From the NCBI RefSeq assembly GCF_000379465.1, contig NZ_KB905436.1, positions 148,508-212,507 on the forward strand: a stretch of DNA of 64,000 nt, written 5' to 3'. The DNA is from Sciscionella marina DSM 45152. GTDB taxonomy: Bacteria; Actinomycetota; Actinomycetes; Mycobacteriales; Pseudonocardiaceae. Shown here in pieces: positions 17,374-25,938 of this stretch; the stretch's first letter is position 1; the number at the start of each line of letters is the position of its first letter. Made by a program: the position numbers and the translations under genes. The notes beneath the pieces are model-generated. The model saw only the letters and a list, made by a program, of their open reading frames with translations, ran no database searches and was not told the origin of the DNA.

Positions 17374-18261
17374 ATGATCTCCGCGGACGATCTGGGGATA
17401 TTCCTGGAGGTCGCCCGCCGGGGGCGGCTGGTCGAGGCCGGCAGGCAGCTCGGCCTCGACCACACCACCGTCGGGCGGCACATCGCCCGGCTCGAACGGG
17501 AGACCGAACAGCGCCTGTTCCACCGGGAACCGTCGGGCTGGCGGCTCACTCCGGCGGGCACCCGGCTGCTCGGGCACGCCGAATCGGTCGAGGCCGCGGT
17601 GCGCGCGGCGCACGAGGACTGCCTGCGCACCGGCAAACACCTCACCGGATCGGTGCGGATGATCGCCCCGGACGGGTTCGGCAATTTCCTGCTCTCACCG
17701 GGAATCGGCGCATTGCACGCCGCGTTTCCCGCACTCGGTATGGAACTGGTCGTGGCGAACGTGCACACCTCGCTGGGCACCAGGGAATTCGATCTCGCGG
17801 TCACCATCGAGGCACCGCCGACCCGCGCGGTGGACGCGCACCGGCTCGCCGACTACGAACTGTGCCTGTACGCCGCGCCGTCCTTCCTGACTGCGCACCC
17901 GCCGATCACCACGGCCGCGGATCTCGACGGTGACCCGTTCATCTGGTACGTGGAGGACGCGTTGTGCGCCCCCACCCTGGAAACCCTCTTCCAGGCGGTG
18001 CCCACCGCGCGGCCCGCCTACCGCACCAACACGATCGCCGGGCAGATCAGCGCCGCGCAGCAGGGGCTCGGCTTCGCGTTCCTGCCCGGCTGGATCGGCG
18101 ATGCCACACCGGGCCTGGTGCGCCTGGACGCGTTCCCGCACGCCGTGGCGCACAGCTATTGGCTGATGGTGCCGCGCCAGCTCGCCCGGCTCGCGCGGGT
18201 GCGGGCGATGGCGGGCGCGATCGAGGCACTGGCGGCGGACCGGCAGGGGCTCCGCCGCTGA
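17374..18261 (+). CDS. LysR-family transcriptional regulator
   Basis: A 295-residue LysR-type regulator with an N-terminal winged helix-turn-helix (LGIFLEVARRGRLVEAGRQLGLDHTTVGRHIARLE) and a substrate-binding-like effector domain. The DHTTVGRHIARLE recognition helix is characteristic of the subfamily in which LysR proteins sit beside aldehyde- or dehydrogenase-type genes. It starts 5 nt after ccr and is co-oriented, so it is likely co-transcribed. Its targets are not evident. Confidence 0.88.
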   Translation: MISADDLGIFLEVARRGRLVEAGRQLGLDHTTVGRHIARLERETEQRLFHREPSGWRLTPAGTRLLGHAESVEAAVRAAHEDCLRTGKHLTGSVRMIAPDGFGNFLLSPGIGALHAAFPALGMELVVANVHTSLGTREFDLAVTIEAPPTRAVDAHRLADYELCLYAAPSFLTAHPPITTAADLDGDPFIWYVEDALCAPTLETLFQAVPTARPAYRTNTIAGQISAAQQGLGFAFLPGWIGDATPGLVRLDAFPHAVAHSYWLMVPRQLARLARVRAMAGAIEALAADRQGLRR

Positions 18262-18264
18262 GCC

Positions 18265-18287
18265 GTGCAGATCTGCACAGCGCTGTG
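18265..18287. promoter_or_regulatory. Two overlapping perfect palindromes upstream of the OsmC gene
   Basis: GTGCAGATCTGCAC (18265-18278) overlaps CACAGCGCTGTG (18276-18287). They lie 79 nt before the OsmC start and 3 nt after the LysR stop. They could be an operator for the OsmC-ligase-hydratase genes or a short terminator for the LysR gene. Confidence 0.4.
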
Positions 18288-18365
18288 GAGAACTGGGCGT
18301 TGTTGCCGGTGTCCGCGTTCTGGTCTCGTGGAGTGGTATCCGCCACCACGAGAAGGGATTTCCCC

Positions 18366-18929
18366 ATGACCGCAACGGATTCCGCGCCCAACGGCATCGA
18401 TTCCGCCGCGCTGGACCAGACGATCGCCGCGGTGCGCGAACACCCTGCACTTGGTCAGGTCACCTTCACCCTCGGCGCGGACTGGCCGGGTGGCTGCCGC
18501 CAGCAGGGCAGCACGGGGGAACTGCGCCAGGCGGGCGAACCGGTCGCGGGGCGCACCGCGAGCTACAGCTTCACCTCCGACGAACCCGAGGCGCTGCTCG
18601 GCTCCGACCAGGCCGCCAGCCCGGGCGAGTACATCCTGCACGCGCTCGCCGGTTGCTATGCGGTCACCTTCGCGGCCACCGCGACCGCGCGCGGGATCCG
18701 GCTTTCCGCGCTGCGCCTGGATCTCGAGGCCGACTTCGATCTGCGCGCCTTCCTCGGCATCGACAAGCAGGCGCGGGCGGGCGCGCGGGAGATCCGGGTG
18801 ACCGTGCACGCGGAAAGCCCAAACTCCTCCCGCGAGCAGCTGGCCGAACTGACCGAGGCCGTGCAACGGCGCTCGCCGATCCGGGACACCCTGGCCGGAC
18901 CGGTTCAGGTCAGCACGGTGCTGGCGTAG
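18366..18929 (+). CDS. OsmC family protein
   Basis: A 187-residue OsmC/Ohr-fold protein of the class usually acting as thiol-dependent peroxidases. The catalytic Cys is present in HALAGCYAVTFAATA. The second conserved position falls in RSPIRDTL, where no Cys is present, so the classical two-Cys peroxidase mechanism is not supported. N-terminally extended OsmC proteins of this kind are common in actinomycetes. The ATG start lies after AGAAGGG. It is 2 nt upstream of the acyl-CoA ligase gene, pointing to one operon. Confidence 0.82.
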   Translation: MTATDSAPNGIDSAALDQTIAAVREHPALGQVTFTLGADWPGGCRQQGSTGELRQAGEPVAGRTASYSFTSDEPEALLGSDQAASPGEYILHALAGCYAVTFAATATARGIRLSALRLDLEADFDLRAFLGIDKQARAGAREIRVTVHAESPNSSREQLAELTEAVQRRSPIRDTLAGPVQVSTVLA

Positions 18930-18931
18930 TC

Positions 18932-20389
18932 ATGGGCGCTCGCCTGACGCTCGATCATCTGCTGTGGCGCATGCGGTACGCGCACCCGGATTCCGAGCTC
19001 GTGGCCGCGGGCACCGCACAACGGTTCGCGGAGGCGGCCGATTCGATCGAGAATCTGGCCCACACACTGCGATCCCGGTGGGAGATCGGAGGCGGCGACA
19101 CGGTCGCGGTGCTCGCCTTCAACACCATCGAGCACTTCCGGCTACTGTTCGCCGCCCCGCTGCTCGGCGCCGCCGTGCACAGCCTCAACCCCCGGGTTCC
19201 GGCCGATTCCCTTGCGGCACAGGCATTCCGGCCTTATCCGCGATTGGTGGTAGTCGACGAGACGGTACTCGAGCACCGCTCGGTCGGCGCGAACGCGCGG
19301 GCCGCGGTGGCCGAGCTGGAACGCGCCGGAGTCCCGATCGTTCCGGTGCGCGGGCTCGAACCGGCCGTTCCGGGTGCCGAACTCCCGGAACCGGCCGAGG
19401 AGTCCACCGCGTTCTGGTTCCACACCAGCGGAACCACCGGAGCGCCGCGTTCCTATCCGGTCAGCCACCGGGATGTGCTGCTGCACGCGCTGAGCCAGGC
19501 CAGCGCCGAGGCCTCCGGGTTGCGCGCGGCCGACCGAGTGCTGGCCCTGGTGCCGTTCTGCCACGTCAACGGCTGGGGCCTGCCGTTCACCGCCACGCTG
19601 AGCGGGGCCTCCCTGGTGCTGCCCGGCGCGGACCTCACCGCGAGCAACATCGCGGAGCGGTTGCGGCGAGACCGGATCACGGTGGCCGCCGCGGTTCCCA
19701 CGGTGTGGTTCGAGGTCTGCCGCCGCCTCGCCGAGACCGGTGAAGCTCCGCCGCCCGCGCTGCGCGAGGTACTCACCGGGGGCGCCGCGGTCTCCCAGCA
19801 GGTGGTCGAACAGGTGCGGGATGTCCTCGGCGCCGGGGTGGCCGGTGCCTGGGGCATGACCGAGACCATGGCGATGAGCACCTACGAACGCGAACAGCCC
19901 GGTGTCCACACCGGACGGTTCGCCCCGCTGGTGGAAGCCAGGGTCACCGCGGGCAGGCTCGAGGTTCGCGGGCCGTTCGTGCTCGGCGATCCGGATTGGT
20001 TCGACACCGGCGATGCGGCCACCCTCGACGCGCAGGGCAGGCTCACCCTCCTCGACCGGCACAAGGACCTGATCAAGTCCGGTGGGGAATGGATCGTCTC
20101 GGCGCGGCTGGAACAGCGGCTGTGCGCCCATCCCACGGTCGCCGAGGCCGCGGTCATCGCCCGCCCCGATCCGAAGTGGACAGAGCGGCCGATCGCGATC
20201 CTGGTTCCCGAACGGGGACACCGGATCGAGGTGGCGCAGCTGCGCGCACACCTCGCCGCCTGCTTCCCCGCGTTCTGGCTGCCCGAGGAATTCACCGTGG
20301 TCGACCGGTTACCGCGCACCCCGGTCGGCAAACTCGACAAACGCGCCCTGCGCCGCACCCACACCGGAGGCGGCAGTGCCCCGGCGTAG
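18932..20389 (+). CDS. AMP-forming acyl-CoA ligase (ANL superfamily)
   Basis: Activates a carboxylic acid to its CoA thioester through an acyl-adenylate. At 485 residues it carries the P-loop FHTSGTTGAPR, the substrate loop WGMTETMAMS, the WFDTGD adenylate-binding Asp, the hinge region LLDRHKDLIKSGGEWIV and the catalytic Lys in PVGKLDKRAL. The start ATG 18932 lies 2 nt after the OsmC stop. An enoyl-CoA hydratase gene follows. The acid substrate is unknown; the size suggests a short or aromatic acid ligase. Confidence 0.88.
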   Translation: MGARLTLDHLLWRMRYAHPDSELVAAGTAQRFAEAADSIENLAHTLRSRWEIGGGDTVAVLAFNTIEHFRLLFAAPLLGAAVHSLNPRVPADSLAAQAFRPYPRLVVVDETVLEHRSVGANARAAVAELERAGVPIVPVRGLEPAVPGAELPEPAEESTAFWFHTSGTTGAPRSYPVSHRDVLLHALSQASAEASGLRAADRVLALVPFCHVNGWGLPFTATLSGASLVLPGADLTASNIAERLRRDRITVAAAVPTVWFEVCRRLAETGEAPPPALREVLTGGAAVSQQVVEQVRDVLGAGVAGAWGMTETMAMSTYEREQPGVHTGRFAPLVEARVTAGRLEVRGPFVLGDPDWFDTGDAATLDAQGRLTLLDRHKDLIKSGGEWIVSARLEQRLCAHPTVAEAAVIARPDPKWTERPIAILVPERGHRIEVAQLRAHLAACFPAFWLPEEFTVVDRLPRTPVGKLDKRALRRTHTGGGSAPA

Positions 20390-20449
20390 CCCTTCCTCCG
20401 CTCCTGGCTCGCCAGCGCTCCCTACGATGCCCGGAAGGACAACCTACCG

Positions 20450-21259
20450 ATGACCTACATTCGCACCGAGGTCAACGAGCCGATCGCCACGCTTACCATC
20501 GACCGACCGGAGAAGCTCAACGCGCTCTGCGTGGAGCTCATGCGCGAACTGCACACCGCGCTCGAGGCGGCCGAACAGGACGAGCACGTCAAGGCCGTCG
20601 TGCTGCGCGGCGGGCAGCGCGCGTTCAGCGTCGGCTACGACATCCGCGAGGAGGTGGTGAACGGCATCAGCACCGCCGAACAGTGGCACACCGGGCTGTC
20701 CACCAATATCGGCCTGACCATGAAGGTCTGGGAACTGAACAAACCCGTGATCGGCGCCGTTTCCGGCTGGTGCCTCGCCGGTGGCTGCGAACTCGCGCTG
20801 GCCTGCGATCTGCTGCTGGCCACCGAAGACGCGCAGTTCGGCGAACCCGAGATCCGCTTCGGTTCCGGACCGGTCACCCTGCTGCTGCCGTTCCTCATCG
20901 GTCAGAAGGCCACCAGCGAACTGCTCTACACCGGGGACATCATCGACGCCCGGCGGGCACAGGCCCTCGGCCTGGTCAACCGCGTGCTGCCGGCCGGGGA
21001 ACTGGACGCGGCCGTCGAGCGGCTCGCCCAGCGGATCGCGCTCGCCCCGCTGTCCATCCTGCGCTACACCAAACGCGCGCTCACCCGCGCGTACGAGGCG
21101 ATGGGCCTGCGCGAGGCCGTTTCCGCCAACCACGACATCGCCGCGGTGCTCAATTCCGCGGCGACCCCGGAACGCGCCGAGTTCACCGAACTCGTCGCCA
21201 CCAAGGGTCTCGGCGCCGCGCTGGCCTGGCGCGACGAACGCTACCGCGACCTCGAGTGA
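20450..21259 (+). CDS. Enoyl-CoA hydratase/isomerase
   Basis: A 269-residue crotonase-family enzyme. The oxyanion-hole motifs RAFSVGYDIREEV and GWCLAGGCELALACDLLLAT are intact, followed by the FGEPEIRFG stretch that carries the catalytic acid in many hydratases. It is in the same direction as the acyl-CoA ligase gene 60 nt upstream, giving an activation-hydration pair. It ends 3 nt from the convergent LysR gene. Confidence 0.88.
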   Translation: MTYIRTEVNEPIATLTIDRPEKLNALCVELMRELHTALEAAEQDEHVKAVVLRGGQRAFSVGYDIREEVVNGISTAEQWHTGLSTNIGLTMKVWELNKPVIGAVSGWCLAGGCELALACDLLLATEDAQFGEPEIRFGSGPVTLLLPFLIGQKATSELLYTGDIIDARRAQALGLVNRVLPAGELDAAVERLAQRIALAPLSILRYTKRALTRAYEAMGLREAVSANHDIAAVLNSAATPERAEFTELVATKGLGAALAWRDERYRDLE

Positions 21260-21262
21260 GCG

Positions 21263-22114
21263 TCATTCCCGGTAGACGGCCGTGGCGAGCCGGACGAACG
21301 AGTGAATGAGCGGATTCGAGTGATTCCGCTTCCAGGCCAGCAAAACGCGGCTGGGGAGCATGTCGGTCACCGGTACGACGGTGAGTCCGGCGGTGGGCCG
21401 GTGGTCCAGGAGTGTCATGCCGACCGTGCCGTTCCAGAGCACGGCCTGCTGACATTCCTGAACCGCGCGCACCACGGGGCCATCGCGGATTTCCCCACCG
21501 TTCCAGTACGACTGCCAATGCGGATCGGTGCCCTCCGGGAACCGGAACCAGCGCCGCCGGGCAAGATCGGCGAGTCTCAGGCTCCGGCGACGGGCGAGCG
21601 GGTCGTCGGACCGCAGCAGCGCGCCGACCGGATCGGCACGCAGTTCGCGCACGGCAAGACCGGTCTCGTCGAACGGTGCCCTGGTCAAGGCGATGTCCAC
21701 CAAACCGGCGTGCAGCCCGCAGGTGGGGTCGGTCAGGTCGGTCTCGCGGATGCGGATCTCGGCGTGCGGGTGCCGCCCACGGTAGGCATCCGCGAGCCGG
21801 AGCACGCCCGGATCGGTGTCCTCTCCGAGGAGGCCGATGGTGATGGTCGCCGTGCCCACCTCGGCGGCCACCCGCAGGCGCACCCGGTCGGCCCGGTCGA
21901 GCAGGGCACGCGCCTCATCGAGCAGCACCGTCCCGGCCGGGGTGAGCGCGACACCCGCCGAGGACCGGTCGAACAGCGTGGCGCCGAGCTCGGTCTCCAG
22001 CTGCCTGATCGCCCGGCTCAGCGGTGGCTGGCTCATATGCAGCCGGATCGCGGCACGGCCGAAGTGGAGTTCCTCGGCGACCGTCAGAAAATAACGCAAG
22101 GTGCGCAGCTCCAC
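21263..22114 (-). CDS. LysR-family transcriptional regulator
   Basis: A 283-residue LysR protein with a canonical N-terminal helix-turn-helix (LHFGRAAIRLHMSQPPLSRAIRQLE) and a full effector-binding domain. It is divergent from the cupin/DoxX pair. A 7-bp-arm inverted repeat in the 80-nt intergenic region is a likely binding site, so it presumably controls those two genes. Confidence 0.9.
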   Translation of the reverse strand: MELRTLRYFLTVAEELHFGRAAIRLHMSQPPLSRAIRQLETELGATLFDRSSAGVALTPAGTVLLDEARALLDRADRVRLRVAAEVGTATITIGLLGEDTDPGVLRLADAYRGRHPHAEIRIRETDLTDPTCGLHAGLVDIALTRAPFDETGLAVRELRADPVGALLRSDDPLARRRSLRLADLARRRWFRFPEGTDPHWQSYWNGGEIRDGPVVRAVQECQQAVLWNGTVGMTLLDHRPTAGLTVVPVTDMLPSRVLLAWKRNHSNPLIHSFVRLATAVYRE

Positions 22115-22121
22115 GATGCCA

Positions 22122-22140
22122 CGATACCCGCACGGTATCG
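22122..22140. promoter_or_regulatory. LysR-type inverted repeat between LysR and cupin genes
   Basis: CGATACC (22122-22128) and GGTATCG (22134-22140) flank a 5-nt spacer. The site sits 8 nt before the LysR start and 54 nt before the cupin start, the usual position for an autoregulating LysR operator. Confidence 0.5.
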
Positions 22141-22194
22141 AGTGCGCCGAACAGATCTTGGACAGCGGTGGTGCGCGGGCGGTGCAATCGCGGT

Positions 22195-22677
22195 ATGACC
22201 GATGAACCGAAAACCAGTCAAACCGCCGATGCCGCCGTTTCGGTGATGCGCCCCGGCGACGGCGAGCTGATCGCGCTCGGGCAGACGCGGATGCGTGTCC
22301 TGGAAGACGGCAGCACCACCGGGCACCGTCTCGGGATCACCGAGTCCGTCATCCCGCCGCACACTCCCGGACCACCGCAACACCGCCACGCCGAGCACGA
22401 TGAGGGCTTCTACGTTCTCGCCGGGACGATCCGGTTCACGGTGGGCACCGAGGCCGGCACCCTCGTGATGGTGCCGCCAGGCGCGCCGCACACCTTCGCC
22501 AACCTCAGCGACCAGCCCGCCACCATGCTCACCACCTTCACCCCGGACCGCTACGTGCAGTATTTCCGGGACCTGCGGGACCTGCACGCCGATGACGGGA
22601 CAGTGTCGCCGCAGGCGCACATCGCCGTCATGCGGCGGTATGCCACCGAACCCGCCATCGACTTCACCGAGCGGTGA
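22195..22677 (+). CDS. Cupin domain protein
   Basis: A 160-residue single-cupin protein. The metal-binding cupin motif 1 is QHRHAEHDEGFYVLAGTIRF, with two His and a Glu, and motif 2 is PPGAPHTFANLSD. The start ATG was chosen at the beginning of the conserved fold. It overlaps or abuts a DoxX-like gene and is divergent from a LysR regulator. Quercetinase-like or simple sensor/isomerase functions occur in this family; none can be assigned here. Confidence 0.82.
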   Translation: MTDEPKTSQTADAAVSVMRPGDGELIALGQTRMRVLEDGSTTGHRLGITESVIPPHTPGPPQHRHAEHDEGFYVLAGTIRFTVGTEAGTLVMVPPGAPHTFANLSDQPATMLTTFTPDRYVQYFRDLRDLHADDGTVSPQAHIAVMRRYATEPAIDFTER

Positions 22678-22679
22678 CC

Positions 22680-23042
22680 ATGAACATCGCGTACTGGATC
22701 GTGGCCGGTCTGCTGGCGCTTTTCTACCTCTATGCCGGTGGAGCGAAACTGCTCCGCAGCCGCGAGCAGCTCCAGCCGATGATGGCCTGGGTGGACCGCA
22801 CCCCGATGCCGGTCGTCCGGTTCCTCGGCACGCTCGAGGTACTGGGCGCGATCGGACTGATTCTGCCGCCGCTGACCGGAATCGCTGCCTGGCTGTCCCT
22901 GGCCGCCGCCGGCGGGCTCGGCGTCCTGCAGATCGGGGCCATCACCGTGCATCTGCGGCGCGCGGACCGGCAAATCGCCCTCAACATCGCGCTCTTCCTC
23001 GCCGCGATCGGGGCCGGATGGCTGTCCACGACGTGGTGGTGA
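22680..23042 (+). CDS. DoxX-like membrane protein
   Basis: A 120-residue protein with four predicted membrane helices. The N-terminal IAYWIVAGLLALFYLYAGGAKLL and the FLGTLEVLGAIGLILPP stretch are typical of the DoxX family. ATG 22680 is used; a GTG at 22674 overlapping the cupin stop would add two residues. It is coupled to the cupin gene. The function is unknown. Confidence 0.82.
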   Translation: MNIAYWIVAGLLALFYLYAGGAKLLRSREQLQPMMAWVDRTPMPVVRFLGTLEVLGAIGLILPPLTGIAAWLSLAAAGGLGVLQIGAITVHLRRADRQIALNIALFLAAIGAGWLSTTWW

Positions 23043-23071
23043 ATTCCGGCCCGGCGAGGCCATGATTCCAC

Positions 23072-23791
23072 TCAGGCCCCGGCGGCCGGGGTGATCCAGT
23101 CGCCGGTCAGCTCGATGTCATCGGCCGCGCTGGTGTCGAAGTAGCGCATGATCCGCTCACGGAAGAGCACGACGTGCCGGGTGGACACTTCCTCGGCCTG
23201 TCCGGCGTTCCGGTCCCGATAGGCCTTGATGATTTCGGCGTGATCGGTCCGCACGGCATCGAAGTGTGCCTTGATGTCCTCGCTGTAGCCGCCGAAGGAG
23301 ATGAAACCGAGCCGCTGGCCCTGATCGTGGATCTGCCCGGCGAGCCGTTCCAGATACTCGTTGTCCGCGATGCGCGCTTCGATGCGGTGCAGGCGGGAAT
23401 TCGCGGCCGAGACCCCGGCCGGATCGCGGCGTTCCATCTCCTGGTTCACTTCCCGTTCCGCGGCCTCCAGCTCGCCGAAATCGCTGTCGGTGACCCGCGC
23501 GACCACCAGGTGCGCCACGGCCTTGGCGAGCACGATGTGTGCCTCGAACAACCGGCTGACGTCGACCAGGTCCAGGGAGCGCACCAGGAAACCGCCGCCC
23601 GGCTTCACCAGCACCAGCCCTTCGGAGGCGAGCAGGAACAGTGCCTCACGGACCGGGGTCCGGCTCAGCCCGAGTTGCTCGGCAAGCCGCAGATCGTCGA
23701 TCCAGTCCCCCGGCCGGAGCGTCATGGCCATCAACAGCTCGCGAATGTGCTGGTAGGCGGTCTCCATCAAGGTCCGCTGCCGACGTGCCAT
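23072..23791 (-). CDS. GntR-family regulator (FadR/FCD type)
   Basis: A 239-residue regulator with an N-terminal GntR winged helix (LAEQLGLSRTPVREALFLLASEGLV) and a C-terminal all-helical FCD ligand-binding domain. The domain carries the expected metal or effector residues, including the His in ANSRLHRIEARI. ATG 23791 is selected because the longer frame to 23971 would cover the divergent promoter. It is divergent from the MHS transporter gene, with a TGTAT-N9-ATACA operator between. Confidence 0.88.
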   Translation of the reverse strand: MARRQRTLMETAYQHIRELLMAMTLRPGDWIDDLRLAEQLGLSRTPVREALFLLASEGLVLVKPGGGFLVRSLDLVDVSRLFEAHIVLAKAVAHLVVARVTDSDFGELEAAEREVNQEMERRDPAGVSAANSRLHRIEARIADNEYLERLAGQIHDQGQRLGFISFGGYSEDIKAHFDAVRTDHAEIIKAYRDRNAGQAEEVSTRHVVLFRERIMRYFDTSAADDIELTGDWITPAAGA

Positions 23792-23873
23792 GCGCTCAGT
23801 CTGCCACGCTCCGGAGCACGTTCGACACGGCTGCCGGACGACCCGGGGGCCTTGCCAAAGTCCGGTCCAACTC

Positions 23874-23892
23874 TGTATAACAAAAAAATACA
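23874..23892. promoter_or_regulatory. GntR-type operator before the MHS transporter
   Basis: TGTAT (23874-23878) and ATACA (23888-23892) form an inverted repeat around an A-rich 9-nt spacer. It is the most AT-rich spot in a GC-rich region and lies between the divergent GntR and transporter genes. Confidence 0.5.
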
Positions 23893-24003
23893 AGAAACGG
23901 TCCACCTTGGGCCGGCATCCGTTCCACGGGACGCGCGACCGCCGGCCGTACCCCGACCTGACGCTCTCCACCAGCGGCGTTTCCCGAACGATGGAGGCAC
24001 TTC

Positions 24004-25332
24004 ATGCCCGACAGCGAGGTTGCCGAACACCCCGATTCCGCCCTGTTACGCCGCGTGGTGATCGCGGCGGCGCTGGGCAATTTCCTGGAATGGTTCGACT
24101 TCGCCGTCTACGGCTTCATGGCCACCCTGATCGGCAAGCACTTCTTCCCCTCCGATGACCCGACGACCAGCCTGCTGCAGACCTTCGCGGTGTTCGCGGT
24201 CGCCTTCGCGCTGCGGCCGATCGGCGGGCTCGTCTGCGGCATGCTCGGCGACCGGATCGGCCGCAAACGGGTGCTGTCACTGACCGTGCTGTTCATCGGC
24301 GCGTCCACCACCGTCATCGGGGTACTGCCGACGTACCAGGAAATCGGGATCACCGCGACGCTTCTGCTGTGTCTCGCGCGCGCCGTACAGGGTTTCTCGG
24401 CGGGCGGCGAATACGCGGGCGCCTGCACCTACGTCGTGGAGCACGCCCCCGCGGAACGGCGCGCCCGCTACTCCAGTTTCCTCCCGTCCGGCACGTTCTT
24501 CGCTTTCGCGGTCGCCGCCGGGGTTTCCTTCGCCGTCTCCTCCTGGATGTCCCCCGCCGCGCTCGATTCCTGGGGCTGGCGCATTCCGTTCCTGGTCGCG
24601 GCACCGGTGGCACTGCTGGGTTTCTACATTCGGCACCGGCTCAGCGAGACCCCGATGTTCCGGAACCTGAGCGCGGACACCTCGGAATCGGCCCCGCTAC
24701 GCGGCGCTTTCCGCACCCAGCTGCGCACGATGTTGTTGCTCGGTGGGGTGATCAGCGCGTCCGGGCTGTCGTTCTACACCCTCACCACGTACATGAGCAC
24801 CTATGTGGAAGTGGTCGGGAAACAGTCGGCCCCGGTCGCCCTGCTGGCCAGCGTGCTCGCGCTGACGTTCAGTGCGGCGCTTTCTCCCTTCGCGGGCCGG
24901 ATCTCCGACCGGGTGGGTCGGAAGGTGACCGCGGCGACGGCCGGAGTCGCCATCCTGGTCACCGCGATCCCGGCGTTCCTGCTCGCCGGCCAGGATTCGC
25001 TCGGCCTGATCGTGCTCGGCCAATGCCTGCTCGCGATCGGTGTGGTGCTGTCCCTGGTCGCGGTCGCCGTGCTGCTTTCCGAGCTGTTCCCGACCCGGAT
25101 CCGGTACACCGCGTCCGCGCTGACCTACAACATCGCCTATACGTTGTTCGGTGGCACGGCACCGTTCGTCGCGACCTTTCTCATCTCGCAGACCGCGAAC
25201 CAGCTCTCGCCCGGTTTCTACCTGATGATCGTCAGCGTCCTCGCCCTGGTCTGCGCGCTGTTCATCCCGGAGACGGCGGGCAGCCCGCTGGATCCGCGAT
25301 CGGAGCGGCAGCAATCCCTCGCACAGCACTGA
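24004..25332 (+). CDS. MFS transporter, metabolite:H+ symporter (MHS) family
   Basis: A 442-residue 12-TM permease. The opening GNFLEWFDFAVYGFMATLIGK and the loop CGMLGDRIGRKRVL are hallmarks of the MHS group, which carries citrate, ketoglutarate, shikimate, proline/betaine and similar solutes. A second motif, GRISDRVGRKVT, marks the other half. The ATG follows a GGAGGC-type site. It heads a unit with a V4R protein and an amidohydrolase, so it likely imports the hydrolase substrate. The GntR gene is divergent. Confidence 0.88.
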   Translation: MPDSEVAEHPDSALLRRVVIAAALGNFLEWFDFAVYGFMATLIGKHFFPSDDPTTSLLQTFAVFAVAFALRPIGGLVCGMLGDRIGRKRVLSLTVLFIGASTTVIGVLPTYQEIGITATLLLCLARAVQGFSAGGEYAGACTYVVEHAPAERRARYSSFLPSGTFFAFAVAAGVSFAVSSWMSPAALDSWGWRIPFLVAAPVALLGFYIRHRLSETPMFRNLSADTSESAPLRGAFRTQLRTMLLLGGVISASGLSFYTLTTYMSTYVEVVGKQSAPVALLASVLALTFSAALSPFAGRISDRVGRKVTAATAGVAILVTAIPAFLLAGQDSLGLIVLGQCLLAIGVVLSLVAVAVLLSELFPTRIRYTASALTYNIAYTLFGGTAPFVATFLISQTANQLSPGFYLMIVSVLALVCALFIPETAGSPLDPRSERQQSLAQH

Positions 25333-25376
25333 TCACGGTACTGATTTCGCCTACCACCACCGCAAAGGACTTCCGC

Positions 25377-25907
25377 ATGTCCACCGAGATACCCGTTCCC
25401 GTCACGGTCGACCCGGACAACGGGCGCTGGTCCGTCGAGGGAATCCCGATGATCCTCGTTCCCCGCCACATGATCACGAACAACCTGGCCGCAGCCGAGG
25501 AACGACTGGGGCACAAGGGATCGGCGAACCTCATCCGGGACGCCGGGTACCGCTCCGCGCAGCAGTGGTGCGCCCAGCAGCGCGGCTTCCACGGTCTCTC
25601 CCCCGATCGCGTCGTGGCGCACTATCTGGAACAGCTCGGCCACCGGGGCTGGGGACGGTTCCGCGTCGAGGAGCACACCGGCGAGCGGATCCGGGTCGCG
25701 CTGCACCATTCCGCGCTCGCCGATCGCGCGAGCGGCAACGGAAACGGAACCTGCTACATGTTCGCCGCCTGGCTCGAGGGCGCCTTCGACTTCGCCGCCG
25801 CGGAAACCGGCCGCCCCCGCCGGTTTGCGTTCACCGAGACCAGCTGCCGCAGCACCGGGGCGGCGCACTGCACATTCCACGGCAAGCCGATCGAGCAGCA
25901 GAACTAG
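25377..25907 (+). CDS. Stand-alone V4R (XylR-N-like) domain protein
   Basis: A 176-residue protein that resembles the V4R / XylR N-terminal ligand-binding domain. An N-terminal AAEERLGHKGSANLIRDAGY helix, the GWGRFRVEEHTGERIRVAL strand region, a CYMFAAWLEGAFDFAA helix and the closing CRSTGAAHCTFHG motif (two Cys at the spacing used in V4R proteins) all fit. In XylR-type regulators this domain binds small aromatic ligands and is attached to an AAA+ activator; here it has no output domain. It lies between the transporter and amidohydrolase genes with short gaps (44 and 31 nt). A ligand-carrying or enzyme-accessory role is inference. Confidence 0.65.
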   Translation: MSTEIPVPVTVDPDNGRWSVEGIPMILVPRHMITNNLAAAEERLGHKGSANLIRDAGYRSAQQWCAQQRGFHGLSPDRVVAHYLEQLGHRGWGRFRVEEHTGERIRVALHHSALADRASGNGNGTCYMFAAWLEGAFDFAAAETGRPRRFAFTETSCRSTGAAHCTFHGKPIEQQN

Positions 25908-25938
25908 GCTCGATCACCAGCAGGAAGGGACAAAGCGC

